64,000 nt of DNA from Sphingomonas sp. (lineage in GTDB: Bacteria; Pseudomonadota; Alphaproteobacteria; Sphingomonadales; Sphingomonadaceae): positions 1,640,995 through 1,704,994 of the forward strand of contig JAHBZH010000001.1 in the NCBI GenBank assembly GCA_019635535.1, in the 5' to 3' direction. The notes under the pieces are model-generated. The model was given only the letters and a program-made list of their open reading frames with translations, was not told the DNA's origin and made no database searches. Below are positions 51,088 through 62,387 of the stretch, in pieces; position 1 is the stretch's first letter, and each line of letters opens with the position of its first letter. Both the position numbers and the translations under genes were made by a program.

Positions 51088-51708
51088 ATGATCCCGATAT
51101 TGAGCTTGCTGATCGCCGCCGCAGCGCCAGATCCCGCCGTCATCAGGCTGTCGCCGGTGGACGAATGTGCCGCCGATCTCTCTTTCGCCGCGTTCCGCGA
51201 GAAGCTGCGCGACGCGATCTCCCGCCGCGATGCCGGCTATCTGCTGGGGGTGACGGCCGACGACGCCACGATCAGCTTCGGCGGCCTTGAGGGCCCCGCC
51301 GGACTGGCCGAGCATTGGCGGCTCGACGGGGCCGGCGACAGCGAGCTTTGGGACGTGCTGGAGGCCACATTGGCGCTCGGCTGTGCGGTCGATTCCCGAG
51401 GCGTGCGCGTTTCGCCCTCATTCTTTCTCCAGGCCGGGGAAGACGACTGGTTCGAGACGTTCCTCGCGATCACTCCAGATGCGCCGCTGCTTTCCGCGCC
51501 GCGGCCCGATGCCGAGGTGATCGCGCGGCTCGACTGGGACGTGTTGACCTGGCTCGGTGAGGATGAAGGCATGTTCCACATGCGGCTGGCGGATGGCCGG
51601 ACGGGTTATGTCGAGCCCGCTTATGTGCGCAACCTGATCGCTCATCGCGCGGGCTTCGCGCGGCGCGACGGGCACTGGCGGATGGTCTTCTTCGTCGCCG
51701 GCGACTGA
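51088..51708 (+). CDS. Secreted protein with SH3-like domain, unknown
   Basis: The 206-residue protein has a short signal peptide (MIPILSLLIAAAAPDP) and a body in two parts. The N-terminal part (CAADLSFAAFREKLRDAISRRDAGYLLGVTADDATISFGGLEGPAGLAEHW) is helical and ends in a glycine loop. The C-terminal part (AITPDAPLLSAPRPDAEVIARLDWDVLTWLGEDEGMFHMRLADGRTGYVEPAYVRN) has the strand pattern of a bacterial SH3 domain. GGAAGGGGG precedes the ATG. The likely location is the periplasm, perhaps binding peptidoglycan. Confidence 0.75.
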   Translation: MIPILSLLIAAAAPDPAVIRLSPVDECAADLSFAAFREKLRDAISRRDAGYLLGVTADDATISFGGLEGPAGLAEHWRLDGAGDSELWDVLEATLALGCAVDSRGVRVSPSFFLQAGEDDWFETFLAITPDAPLLSAPRPDAEVIARLDWDVLTWLGEDEGMFHMRLADGRTGYVEPAYVRNLIAHRAGFARRDGHWRMVFFVAGD

Positions 51709-51785
51709 CCGGCCCCGTTGCGCCCCGCCGCGTTTGCGGCCATAGCAGCGCCATCGTCTGAACGAGAGGAAAGGGCCGGACGCCA

Positions 51786-52871
51786 GTGGCCAGGGCAGCA
51801 TCGACGGGACGCGCTACAAGCAAGAGCGCGCAAGCCAGCAAGACTCCCGGAGCCGCGCCGCCCACGCCGAACCGCGAGCGCCCGCCCGAGCCCGTCCGCT
51901 ACAAGGCGGACAAGGACGAGCTGCTCGATTTCTACAAGCAGATGCTGCTCATCCGCCGCTTCGAGGAGCGGGCGGGGCAGCTTTACGGGCTGGGGCTGAT
52001 CGGCGGCTTCTGCCACCTCTATATCGGCCAGGAAGCGGTCGCCGTCGGCCTGCAATCGGCGCTCGAGGTCGGCAAGGACAGCGTGATCACCGGCTATCGC
52101 GATCATGGCCACATGCTCGCCTACGGCATCGACCCGAACGTGATCATGGCCGAGCTGACCGGCCGCGAGGCGGGGATCAGCCGGGGCAAGGGCGGATCGA
52201 TGCACATGTTCAGCGTCGAGCACCGTTTCTACGGCGGCCACGGCATCGTCGGCGCGCAGGTGAGCCTCGGCACCGGTCTCGCCTTCAAGCACAAATATTC
52301 GGGCGACGGCGGCATCGCCATGGCCTATTTCGGCGACGGCGCGGCCAATCAGGGTCAGGTCTATGAAAGCTTCAACATGGCGGAGCTGTGGAAGCTCCCG
52401 ATCATCTTCGTGATCGAGAACAACCAATACGCCATGGGCACCAGCGTCAACCGCTCGTCGGCCGAGGACCAGCTCTACCGGCGCGGCGAGAGCTTCCGCA
52501 TTCCCGGCATCCAGGTCGACGGCATGGACGTGCTGGCGGTGCGCGGCGCGGCCGAGACGGCGGTCGCATGGGTGCGCTCAGGCAAGGGGCCGGTGCTGCT
52601 GGAGCTCAAGACCTACCGCTATCGCGGCCACTCCATGTCCGATCCCGCCAAGTACCGCTCGCGCGAGGAGGTGCAGGCGGTGCGCGACAAGTCCGACCCG
52701 ATCGAGGCGGTGAAGCGCGAGCTGGAGAAGGCGGGCGCCAAGGAGGACGAGCTCAAGGCGATCGACACCGAGATCAAGAAGATCGTCGTCGAAGCGGCCG
52801 ACTTCGCCGAACAGGCGGCGCTGCCCGATCCGTCCGAACTCTATACCGACGTGCTGGTAGGCAGCTACTGA
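51786..52871 (+). CDS. pdhA: Pyruvate dehydrogenase E1 component, alpha subunit
   Basis: This subunit decarboxylates pyruvate with thiamine diphosphate and, with PdhB, feeds acetyl groups to the E2 core. The 361-residue protein has a low-complexity leader ([15 protein letters not shown]), then [36 protein letters not shown], the phosphorylation-loop-like region [11 protein letters not shown] and the ThDP motif [31 protein letters not shown]. The start is a GTG with GAGAGGAAAGG upstream. The stop overlaps the pdhB ATG by one base. Confidence 0.95.
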   Translation: MARAASTGRATSKSAQASKTPGAAPPTPNRERPPEPVRYKADKDELLDFYKQMLLIRRFEERAGQLYGLGLIGGFCHLYIGQEAVAVGLQSALEVGKDSVITGYRDHGHMLAYGIDPNVIMAELTGREAGISRGKGGSMHMFSVEHRFYGGHGIVGAQVSLGTGLAFKHKYSGDGGIAMAYFGDGAANQGQVYESFNMAELWKLPIIFVIENNQYAMGTSVNRSSAEDQLYRRGESFRIPGIQVDGMDVLAVRGAAETAVAWVRSGKGPVLLELKTYRYRGHSMSDPAKYRSREEVQAVRDKSDPIEAVKRELEKAGAKEDELKAIDTEIKKIVVEAADFAEQAALPDPSELYTDVLVGSY

Positions 52872-54259
52872 TGGCCATCGAACTCAAAATGCCCGCGCTT
52901 TCCCCGACCATGGAGGAAGGCACTCTCGCCAAATGGCTGGTGAAGGAGGGCGACACCGTTTCCTCCGGCGATATCCTGGCGGAGATCGAGACCGACAAGG
53001 CGACGATGGAGTTCGAGGCGGTCGATGAGGGGACGATCGCGAAGATCGTGATCGCCGAGGGCACGGACGGCGTGAAGGTGGGCGAGGTGATCGCGCTGAT
53101 CGCCGGGGAAGGCGAGGATGCTTCCGCCGCCGAAACGTCCGCGCCGAAGGAGGAGGCGAAGGTCGAAGCGCCCGCGCCGGAATCCGACAAGCCGCAGGCC
53201 GCCGAGAGCGGCACCGCGCAGCTCGTGAAGCCGGCGCGGATCGAGGTGGCCGATCCGGACCTTCCCGAAGGCACCGAGATGGTGAAGACCACGGTCCGCG
53301 AGGCTTTGCGCGATGCGATGGCCGAAGAGATGCGGGCCGACGATCGCGTCTTCGTGATGGGCGAGGAGGTCGCCGAATATCAGGGCGCCTACAAGGTGAC
53401 GCAGGGATTGCTGGAGGAGTTCGGCGACCGGCGCGTCATCGACACGCCGATCACCGAATATGGCTTCGCCGGGGTCGGCTCCGGCGCGGCGATGGCGGGG
53501 CTGAAGCCGATCATCGAGTTCATGACCTTCAACTTCGCCATGCAGGCGATCGACCATGTCATCAATTCGGCGGCCAAGACCAATTACATGTCGGGCGGCC
53601 AGATGCGCTGCCCGATCGTGTTCCGCGGCCCCAATGGCGCGGCGAGCCGGGTGGCGGCGCAGCACAGCCAGAATTACGGGCCGTGGTATGCCGCCGTGCC
53701 GGGCCTGATCGTAATCGCCCCCTACAGCGCGGCGGACGCCAAGGGGCTGCTGAAGGCCGCGATCCGGTCCGAGGATCCGGTCGTGTTCCTGGAGAACGAG
53801 CTGCTCTACGGCCACAGCTTCGACGTGCCCAAGCTCGACGATTATGTCCTGCCGATCGGCAAGGCGCGGGTGGCGCGCGAGGGGAAGGACGTAACGCTCG
53901 TCTCCTATTCGATCGGCGTCGGTGTCGCGCTGGAAGCGGCCGAGACGCTGGCCGGCGAGGGGATCGACGCCGAGGTGATCGACCTGCGCACGCTGCGCCC
54001 GCTCGATACCGAGACGATGCTGAAGAGCCTCGCCAAGACCAACCGGATGGTGGTGGTCGAGGAAGGCTGGCCGGTCTGCTCGATCGCGTCGGAGATCATG
54101 GCGGTGGCGATGGAGGACGGGTTCGACGATCTCGACGCTCCGGTGCTGCGTGTCACCAACGAGGATGTGCCGCTGCCTTATGCCGCGAACCTGGAGAAGC
54201 TGGCCCTGATCAAGGCGGCGGATGTGGTCGCGGCGGCGAAGAAGGTCAGTTACAGGTAG
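52871..54259 (+). CDS. pdhB: Pyruvate dehydrogenase E1 beta subunit with an N-terminal lipoyl domain
   Basis: The 462-residue protein has a lipoyl domain at residues 1-77, with the lipoylated Lys43 in [11 protein letters not shown], a flexible Ala/Pro/Glu linker (78-120) and the E1-beta transketolase-like part ([95 protein letters not shown]). A lipoyl domain on E1-beta instead of only on E2 is a known feature of several alphaproteobacteria. No pdhC gene follows here, so E2 must be encoded elsewhere. Confidence 0.95.
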   Translation: MAIELKMPALSPTMEEGTLAKWLVKEGDTVSSGDILAEIETDKATMEFEAVDEGTIAKIVIAEGTDGVKVGEVIALIAGEGEDASAAETSAPKEEAKVEAPAPESDKPQAAESGTAQLVKPARIEVADPDLPEGTEMVKTTVREALRDAMAEEMRADDRVFVMGEEVAEYQGAYKVTQGLLEEFGDRRVIDTPITEYGFAGVGSGAAMAGLKPIIEFMTFNFAMQAIDHVINSAAKTNYMSGGQMRCPIVFRGPNGAASRVAAQHSQNYGPWYAAVPGLIVIAPYSAADAKGLLKAAIRSEDPVVFLENELLYGHSFDVPKLDDYVLPIGKARVAREGKDVTLVSYSIGVGVALEAAETLAGEGIDAEVIDLRTLRPLDTETMLKSLAKTNRMVVVEEGWPVCSIASEIMAVAMEDGFDDLDAPVLRVTNEDVPLPYAANLEKLALIKAADVVAAAKKVSYR

Positions 54260-54290
54260 TTCTCGTCTCCGCGCGAACCCAAAGAAAAGG

Positions 54291-54320
54291 TGGACCCCGG
54301 CCTGCGCCGGGGTGACGATG
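54291..54320. repeat. Class A hairpin, single unit
   Basis: tggaccccggcctgcgccggggtgacga is one hairpin of the class A repeat family, placed directly before the phytoene-synthase-like gene (ATG at 54326). It may have replaced the normal leader. Confidence 0.65.
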
Positions 54321-54325
54321 AGAGC

Positions 54326-54973
54326 ATGGCGGAGCCCGATCCCGAACGCGTGCTGGCGCTGACTTATGTGCCGGCGGCGCGGCGGCCCGCGCTTGAGGCG
54401 TTGTGGCGGCTCGATGCGGCGTTCGCATCGGTGCTGGCGACGGGGCGCGAGCCGATGGTGACGCGCATCCGTCTCGCCTGGTGGCGCGAGGCGCTGGAGC
54501 GGCTCGATGGCGCGCCGCCGCCGGCCGAGCCTTTGCTGGAGGCGCTGGCCGCCCATGTCCTGTCGGCCGGAGTGACGGGTGCCGAGCTTTCGGCGATGGC
54601 GGACGGCTGGGATGCGATCGTCGGCGCGGAGGCGCCGGACCGCGAAGCGCTCGACCTGTATGCCACCGCGCGCGGGGCCACGCTTTTTGGGTTGTCGGCC
54701 CGCCTGCTCGGTGTCGAAGCGGAGGTCGGCCCGGCCGGCCAGGTCTGGGCGCTGATCGATCTGGCACGGCACAGCGCGCGTTTCGAAGAGGCGATGGCGG
54801 CGATGACGGCGGCGCGGGCAAGATATGCCCAGGTGCGCTGGCCTGCCGCCCTGCGCCCGCTCGGGATGCTGGCGGTTCTCGCGGCGCGTGACTTGCGCGA
54901 TGATGTGCCCGGCAAACAGGGTGGGCCATCACGACTATTGAGAATGATATGGCATCGGTTGTCGGGAAGATGA
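54326..54973 (+). CDS. Squalene/phytoene-synthase-like protein, probably non-catalytic
   Basis: The 215-residue protein has the fold signature of the squalene/phytoene synthase family (LALTYVPAARRPALEALWRLDAAFASVLATGREPMVTRIRLAWWREALERL). The Asp-rich substrate motifs (DxxxD) of real synthases are not complete: the first region reads LDAAFAS and the second IDLARHSARFEEA. It is shorter than the enzymes and resembles NDUFAF6-type assembly factors, which are linked to respiratory complex I. Location is cytosolic or membrane-near. It lies after pdhB. Confidence 0.78.
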   Translation: MAEPDPERVLALTYVPAARRPALEALWRLDAAFASVLATGREPMVTRIRLAWWREALERLDGAPPPAEPLLEALAAHVLSAGVTGAELSAMADGWDAIVGAEAPDREALDLYATARGATLFGLSARLLGVEAEVGPAGQVWALIDLARHSARFEEAMAAMTAARARYAQVRWPAALRPLGMLAVLAARDLRDDVPGKQGGPSRLLRMIWHRLSGR

Positions 54974-55048
54974 TTTCTTCCGCTTTTTCTTGATCGTGAC
55001 TTTGACTCCTGTGCGAATTGACTTATCTGTTTCGTATAGGGGAGAATC

Positions 55049-55492
55049 ATGCTGCGATTCTTATGCGGAGCCAGCGCGGCTTTGTTGCTGGTGTTGGCTG
55101 GCTTCTTTGCCTGGAAGGGCATGGCGCGGAGAGAGGTCAGCCCGCTCCCGCCGCCGCCGGCTGCCGTGGAGACACCGGGCGACGAGACCGCGCCGCCGCC
55201 CCCGCCCGCCGCCGATGCGCGCACCAAGGAACAGCGCCGCTTCGATCGCGCCGACCGCGACAAGGACGGGCGGATCACGCTGAACGAATTGTACGAGCCG
55301 CGCCGCAAGGCTTTCGCCCGGCTCGACACGAACGGCGACGGGCGGCTGTCGTTCGAGGAATGGGCGGTGCGCACCCGCGAGAAATTCCAGGGCGCGGACG
55401 CCAATCGCGACGGCGCCCTGAACCGCACCGAATATGCGACCACCGCGCCGCGCGCCCGCCCCCCGGCGAGGCAGAAGGGCTGTGCCTGCTAG
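55049..55492 (+). CDS. EF-hand calcium-binding protein, membrane-anchored
   Basis: The 147-residue protein has a membrane anchor or signal peptide ([21 protein letters not shown]), a Pro-rich linker and three EF-hand loops: [24 protein letters not shown] and [12 protein letters not shown]. The loops keep the Asp at 1, 3 and 5 and Glu at 12. A C-terminal CAC ends the protein. It is probably periplasmic and binds calcium. The stop overlaps that of trmFO (convergent). Confidence 0.88.
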   Translation: MLRFLCGASAALLLVLAGFFAWKGMARREVSPLPPPPAAVETPGDETAPPPPPAADARTKEQRRFDRADRDKDGRITLNELYEPRRKAFARLDTNGDGRLSFEEWAVRTREKFQGADANRDGALNRTEYATTAPRARPPARQKGCAC

Positions 55493-56805
55493 GCTGAAGC
55501 GAGCCAGTCGGTCAGATCCGCGCGTGCTCGGTCCGTATAGCGTTTCTTGCGTTCGGCCTTCTTCGATCGGCCTTCGACCGGAGGGAACAGGCCGAAATTG
55601 ACGTTCATCGGCTGGTAGTTTTCCGCCTCGGCGCCGCCGGTGATGTGGCCGAGCAGGGCGCCCAATGCCGTGGTCGGCGGGGGCGGGACGAGTGCCTTGC
55701 CGGCCAGCTCGGCCGCAGCGAAGCGGCCGGCGAGGAGGCCGATCGCGGCGCTTTCGACATAGCCTTCGCAGCCCGTGATCTGGCCGGCGAAGCGGATATG
55801 GGGCGCGGATTTGAGCCGCAGCGTCCCGTCCAGCAGCTTCGGCGACTGGATGAAGGTGTTGCGGTGGAGGCCGCCGAGCCGGGCGAACTCGGCCTGTTCG
55901 AGACCGGGGATGGTACGGAACAGGCGGACCTGCTCGGCATGCTTCAACTTGGTCTGGAAGCCGACCATGTTCCACAAAGTGCCCAGCGCATTGTCCTGAC
56001 GGAGCTGGACGACCGCATTGGGCCAGCGTCCGGTGCGCGGATCGTCGAGACCGACCGGTTTCATGGGGCCGTAGCGCAAGGTGTCCACCCCACGCTCGGC
56101 CATCACCTCGATCGGCATGCAGCCCTCGAAATAGGGCGTGTCCTTTTCCCAATCCTTGAATTCGGTCTTCTCGCCGTCGATCAGGCCCTGGTGGAAAGCG
56201 AGATATTGCTCCCTGGTCATCGGGCAGTTGATGTAGTCGGCCTCGCCCTTGTCCCAGCGGCTGGCCTTCCAGCAGATGTCCATGTCGATCGTGTCGTGGT
56301 GGACGATGGGGGCGATGGCGTCGAAGAAGGCGAGGGCGTCGGCGCCGGTCGCGCCGCCGATCGATTCGGCGAGCTTCGCGGCGGTGAGCGGGCCGGTGGC
56401 GACGATGGCGAGGCCGGCGGCGGGAAGGGCGTCCACCCGCTCGCGGACGATCTCGACATTGGGATGGGCGGCGAGCTTCGCCGTCACCGCTTCGGAGAAG
56501 CCGTCCCGGTCCACCGCCAGCGCCGAGCCCGCCGGCACCTTGTGCTCGTCCGCTGTCGCCATGATGATCGAGCCCAAGGCGCGCATCTCGGCATGGAGCA
56601 GGCCGACCGCATTGCTCTCGGCATCGTCGGAGCGGAAGCTGTTGGAGCAGACCAGCTCGGCGAGGCCGTCGGTGTGGTGGGCCGGCGTCGTGTCGCCGCT
56701 GCCGCGCATTTCGGAAAGGCGGACCTTCACGCCGGCCTCGGCGAGCTGCCATGCGGCTTCGGACCCGGCGAGTCCGCCGCCGATGATATGAACCTGGTGA
56801 GACAT
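55489..56805 (-). CDS. trmFO: tRNA (uracil-54-C5)-methyltransferase, folate/FAD-dependent (TrmFO)
   Basis: TrmFO makes ribothymidine at position 54 of tRNA using methylenetetrahydrofolate and FADH2. The 438-residue protein has the FAD-binding start [20 protein letters not shown], the family motif [30 protein letters not shown] (Cys near the substrate site), [15 protein letters not shown] with the catalytic cysteine region, and [22 protein letters not shown]. It is full length. A class A repeat separates it from the divergent VOC gene. Confidence 0.96.
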   Translation of the reverse strand: MSHQVHIIGGGLAGSEAAWQLAEAGVKVRLSEMRGSGDTTPAHHTDGLAELVCSNSFRSDDAESNAVGLLHAEMRALGSIIMATADEHKVPAGSALAVDRDGFSEAVTAKLAAHPNVEIVRERVDALPAAGLAIVATGPLTAAKLAESIGGATGADALAFFDAIAPIVHHDTIDMDICWKASRWDKGEADYINCPMTREQYLAFHQGLIDGEKTEFKDWEKDTPYFEGCMPIEVMAERGVDTLRYGPMKPVGLDDPRTGRWPNAVVQLRQDNALGTLWNMVGFQTKLKHAEQVRLFRTIPGLEQAEFARLGGLHRNTFIQSPKLLDGTLRLKSAPHIRFAGQITGCEGYVESAAIGLLAGRFAAAELAGKALVPPPPTTALGALLGHITGGAEAENYQPMNVNFGLFPPVEGRSKKAERKKRYTDRARADLTDWLASA

Positions 56806-56825
56806 GAGTGCCTTCCAACCACAAT

Positions 56826-56926
56826 CGTCATTCCCGCGAAAGCGGGAATCCAGCTAAGCTTCTTCGCGAACGGCGCTGAGAAGGCGGAGAACAAAAGCTG
56901 GTTTCCCGCGTTCGCGGGAATGACGG
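56826..56926. repeat. Palindromic repeat, class A
   Basis: cgtcattcccgcgaaagcgggaat and gtttcccgcgttcgcgggaatgacgg form two facing hairpins in the trmFO/VOC divergent region; close to the copy at 23763-23854. Confidence 0.85.
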
Positions 56927-56941
56927 AAGAGGTATGGAGTC

Positions 56942-57367
56942 ATGCTCGATCATGTCGGTTTCGCGGTCGCGGACGCGGAGCGGTCGCGCGCCTTCTACGA
57001 AAAGGCCCTGGCGCCGCTCGGCGTCGCGCTGGTCATGACCGTCCCGGCGGAGGAGAATGGCAGCGGCGGCACCGCGCATGGCTTCGGCACGCCGGGCGAC
57101 CCCTTCTTCTGGATCGGCGACAATGAGAAAGTGGGCGAGGGAACGCATGTCGCCTTCCGGGCGGAGACGCGCGAGGCGGTGGACGCCTTTCACGAGGCGG
57201 CCCTGGCGGCGGGCGGGCGCGACCATGGCGCGCCGGGGCTTCGCCCGCATTACGGTCCGGATTATTATGCCGCCTTCGTGCTCGACCCGGACGGGTTGAA
57301 TATCGAGGCGGTCTGCCACAGGAGCATCGAGGATGACCGCGCGGCGCATCTACACCATCGGCTATGA
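56942..57367 (+). CDS. VOC-family (glyoxalase/bleomycin-resistance fold) protein
   Basis: The 141-residue protein has the betaalphabetabetabeta module pair of the VOC superfamily: MLDHVGFAVADAERSRAFYEKALAPLG, AHGFGTPGDPFFWIGD, THVAFRAETREAVDAFHEAALAAGGRDHGAPGLRPHYGPDYYAAFVLDPDGLNIEAVCH. His4 and the Glu in NIEAV are likely metal ligands. The substrate is not known. It overlaps the DUF488 gene by 35 bases, so the two are co-translated. Confidence 0.87.
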   Translation: MLDHVGFAVADAERSRAFYEKALAPLGVALVMTVPAEENGSGGTAHGFGTPGDPFFWIGDNEKVGEGTHVAFRAETREAVDAFHEAALAAGGRDHGAPGLRPHYGPDYYAAFVLDPDGLNIEAVCHRSIEDDRAAHLHHRL

Positions 57368-57773
57368 GGGCAGTACGCAGGACGAGGTGATCGCGGCGCT
57401 GAGGGCAGCTGGCGTGGAGCGGGTGATCGACGTGCGGGCGGTGCCGCTGTCGCGCAAGCCGGGCTTCTCGAAGAATGTGCTGGCGGCGGGGCTGAAGGAG
57501 GCCGGGATCGACTATGTGCTACTGAAGGCGCTCGGCACGCCGCCGGAGGGCCGGGAGGCGGCGCGCAAGCACCGGTTCGAGGAGATGGCGCGGGTCTATG
57601 CCGCGCAGCTCGAAACGCCCGAGGCCGGGGAAGCGGCGGCACGGATGGCCGCGCTTGCCGAGGAAAAGCCCTCGGCCCTGATCTGCTTCGAGCGCGATCC
57701 GGCGCACTGCCACCGGACCCTGCTGCGCGAGGCGGTGATGCCGGGGGCGGAGGCGGTGGATATTTATCCCTGA
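57333..57773 (+). CDS. DUF488 protein
   Basis: The 146-residue protein has the DUF488 pattern: RIYTIGYEGSTQDEVIAALRAAGVERVIDVRAVPLSRKPGFSKNVLAAGLKEAGIDYVLLKALGTP and LICFERDPAHCHRTLLREAV (FExxPxxCHR). The conserved arginine and CHR motif suggest a nucleic-acid or phosphate-linked role, but function is unknown. It converges on the next membrane protein gene with a short overlap. Confidence 0.88.
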   Translation: MTARRIYTIGYEGSTQDEVIAALRAAGVERVIDVRAVPLSRKPGFSKNVLAAGLKEAGIDYVLLKALGTPPEGREAARKHRFEEMARVYAAQLETPEAGEAAARMAALAEEKPSALICFERDPAHCHRTLLREAVMPGAEAVDIYP

Positions 57774-58186
57774 CCGTCCCATCGGAATTGCGATCGGCAG
57801 ATCAGCGCACAGATCGCCGAGGTTAGAATCAAGGCGACGGCGAACGGCGCGCCTTCGTCGAAACCTGCTGTCAGTGCGGCGATGCCGGCACCGCTCAGGC
57901 CCCCAACGATCGCCCAAGCCATCGTATCGCGGGCGGTCTCGCTGAATTCGCCGGCTGCGCTCATCAAGTGGGCGCCGATCAGAATGGGAAAGAATGCCAG
58001 CACGACGCCGCCGAGCAAGGACAGGAACAGCACAGGAATGGCGACCAAGGCGAATCCCAGTGAGAAGGGTACGATCGCCGGAACGGAGGCGACATAATTC
58101 GAAAGAATCGCGATTCCAACGAACAGGGGGCCGGCGGGCACCGAGGCGATGATCGCGGCGGCCAAAGGCGATCCGACAGTTTTCAT
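57764..58186 (-). CDS. Integral membrane protein, unknown
   Basis: The 140-residue protein has about four membrane segments (AAIIASVPAGPLFVGIAILSNYVA, AIVPFSLGFALVAIPVLFLSLLGGVVLAFFPILIGAHL, MAWAIVGGLSGAGIAALTAG, FAVALILTSAICALI). The ATG at 58186 follows GGGGAGAATGAG. Composition is a little lower in GC than its neighbours. It follows the GbsR-controlled membrane protein, separated by a strong hairpin, and is probably a separate unit. Confidence 0.7.
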   Translation of the reverse strand: MKTVGSPLAAAIIASVPAGPLFVGIAILSNYVASVPAIVPFSLGFALVAIPVLFLSLLGGVVLAFFPILIGAHLMSAAGEFSETARDTMAWAIVGGLSGAGIAALTAGFDEGAPFAVALILTSAICALICRSQFRWDGQG

Positions 58187-58212
58187 CTCATTCTCCCCGC
58201 GCAATCGTGGGG

Positions 58213-58237
58213 CACGGGCGCCGCGAGGGCGCCCGTG
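58213..58237 (-). terminator. Perfect 10-bp stem hairpin after the GbsR-controlled gene
   Basis: CACGGGCGCC, loop of 5, GGCGCCCGTG. It lies 10 bp after the stop codon of the membrane protein at 58247 on the minus strand. There is no T-run, so factor-dependent termination or transcript protection are both possible. Confidence 0.5.
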
Positions 58238-58246
58238 TCCGAAGGT

Positions 58247-58630
58247 TCACATGGCGGCCGCGCCGACGCTGTCGCGGTCGATCAGCCAGTCGTTCACCTT
58301 GCGGCCGAAGCGGGCGATGGCGGACATGTTGAAGAAGTGCATGCCGCCCAGCACGAGCACCGCGAGGCCGACCTTCGAGCTGAGGAAACGGATCGCTTCA
58401 GGCCAGGTGGTCGGCTCGTTGCCGATGCTGAGCGTCAGGGTGATGAAACCGATATTGACGAGGTAGAAACCGACCACGAGCAGGTGGTTGGTCGATTTCG
58501 CCAGCACCTCGTTGTGGCCGAAGCATTGGACCAGAAACACCTCGCCATTGCGCGACAGGGTGCGGGCGACCCAGATCGTGATGCCGATCGCAATGATCAG
58601 ATAAAGCGCGTAGGAAATCTCGACCATCAT
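58247..58630 (-). CDS. Membrane protein adjacent to and probably controlled by the GbsR/MarR regulator
   Basis: The 127-residue protein has three or four membrane segments (ISYALYLIIAIGITIWVARTL, NHLLVVGFYLVNIGFITLTLSIG, VGLAVLVLGGMHFFNMSAI). The conserved-looking motif CFGHNEVLAKSTNHLL and the final FGRKVNDWLIDRDSV may face the cytoplasm. AAAGGA precedes the ATG. A TTTCTG-N6-CAGAAA palindrome identical in its arms to the one in front of the regulator gene lies 21 bp upstream. Function unknown. Confidence 0.8.
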   Translation of the reverse strand: MMVEISYALYLIIAIGITIWVARTLSRNGEVFLVQCFGHNEVLAKSTNHLLVVGFYLVNIGFITLTLSIGNEPTTWPEAIRFLSSKVGLAVLVLGGMHFFNMSAIARFGRKVNDWLIDRDSVGAAAM

Positions 58631-58650
58631 TCATTCCTTTCTGTCCGTAA

Positions 58651-58668
58651 TTTCTGAAAAAACAGAAA
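58651..58668. promoter_or_regulatory. GbsR-type operator candidate (membrane-protein gene)
   Basis: TTTCTG-AAAAAA-CAGAAA, a perfect 6+6 dyad, with TCCGT two bases outside the left arm and an extra TTTCTG half-site at 58638-58643 that overlaps the ribosome site. The same arms and spacing occur at 59271-59288. Confidence 0.7.
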
Positions 58669-58707
58669 CTTTCAGGCGTGAGTCAGGGCGGTCGGCGTGT
58701 CATCGGT

Positions 58708-59262
58708 TCAGTCCTTGGATCGGGCGACTTTGCCGGGGGAAACGAAGCGGGCGACTTTGCCGCCGAGCTTCATCAGCAGGACCAGGGTCGGCTTGGGAAG
58801 ACCGCGCACCTGCTCGTACCAATTGCCGAGGGTGGAGATGAATTCGTGCATCCGGACGATCCGCTCGCGCACATGCGGCGGCGCGCTTTCATCCTGTTTC
58901 AGCCGCTCGGCGAGTTCGGCGAGGAGGGCGATCGTGGGATCGACTTCGCGCCGTTTGCGCTCCGCGACGATCCGCATCAGCATGTCCCACAGATCGCTCT
59001 CCGCGACGAAATGGTCGCGCCGGTCGCCCTCGACATGGACCCGCCGGACGATGCCGTAGCCCTGCAATTCCTTCAGGCCGGTGGAGACGTTCGAACGCGC
59101 GAGCTTTAGCTGGTCGACGATCTCGTCGGCGGGCAGCGGAGTATTGGAGAGATAGAGGAAGGCGTGGATCTGCGACACCGACCGGTTGACGCCCCATTGC
59201 GTGCCCATTTCTCCCCAATGGAGAATGAAGGCCTTGGCATCGGGGTGGTCGAGCAGCGACAT
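58708..59262 (-). CDS. GbsR/MarR-family transcriptional regulator
   Basis: The 184-residue protein has a winged helix-turn-helix of the GbsR type: GEMGTQWGVNRSVSQIHAFLYLSNTPLPADEIVDQLKLARSNVSTGLKELQGYGIVRRVHVEGDRRDHFVAE (residues 17-88), followed by a helical dimerisation region. GbsR relatives control osmolyte uptake genes, but others regulate unrelated membrane genes. Its own promoter has a TTGACT/TTATTT pair whose -10 is covered by a 32-bp dyad, so it probably represses itself. The same dyad core lies before the next gene, the membrane protein at 58247. Confidence 0.92.
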   Translation of the reverse strand: MSLLDHPDAKAFILHWGEMGTQWGVNRSVSQIHAFLYLSNTPLPADEIVDQLKLARSNVSTGLKELQGYGIVRRVHVEGDRRDHFVAESDLWDMLMRIVAERKRREVDPTIALLAELAERLKQDESAPPHVRERIVRMHEFISTLGNWYEQVRGLPKPTLVLLMKLGGKVARFVSPGKVARSKD

Positions 59263-59263
59263 A

Positions 59264-59295
59264 TCCGTCCTTTCTGTATTTTCAGAAATAACGGA
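59264..59295. promoter_or_regulatory. 32-bp operator dyad over the regulator promoter
   Basis: TCCGT-N2-TTTCTG-N6-CAGAAA-N2-ACGGA. The left part overlaps the ribosome site (AAAGGA on the minus strand), the right part overlaps the -10. Confidence 0.75.
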
Positions 59296-59314
59296 TAATC
59301 ATGAGTAGAGTCAA
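59286..59314 (-). promoter_or_regulatory. Sigma70-type promoter of the GbsR/MarR gene
   Basis: On the minus strand TTGACT (59314-59309), 17 bases, TTATTT (59291-59286). Binding at the overlapping dyad would block RNA polymerase. Confidence 0.55.
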
Positions 59315-59348
59315 GCGGCGTCCGCCAAGCGCCGCTTGAATGGAGAAG

Positions 59349-62072
<2,724 letters not shown>

Positions 62073-62387
62073 GTTTCGGGTTCCTGGATCGGTGGGACAT
62101 GGGTAAGGCGCGTCACGCGCCAGCGAAGGGCGACCCTAGCCGATGGCACCGGTGGACGCCACCCCGCGCGTGCGCGCGTGCGCGCGAGGAGATTCGGCAG
62201 CCCAGCCCTTCCCCGGATCGCCAGCCGCCTGTTTTTCCCGGGCTTTTCGCCTTGGCGCGGTTCAAGCCGGGTTCATTGCCCGCCCCCTAGCAAGCCCGGG
62301 CCGATAACGGTAGAAGCCGGCCCCCGAGGCAAGCGTCCGGCGGGGATTCGCGCGGGTGAAAACGCACTGTTCGAGGAGAGCCCACCG
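62073..62387. other. Divergent promoter region of gyrA and the TPR gene, with alternating Pu/Py tract
   Basis: 315 bases without a gene. It holds a 22-bp strictly alternating pyrimidine-purine run at 62165-62186 (cgcgcgtgcgcgcgtgcgcg and on), which is prone to Z-DNA, and the ribosome site GAGGAGAG of the downstream gene. No open frame of interest is seen. Confidence 0.6.
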
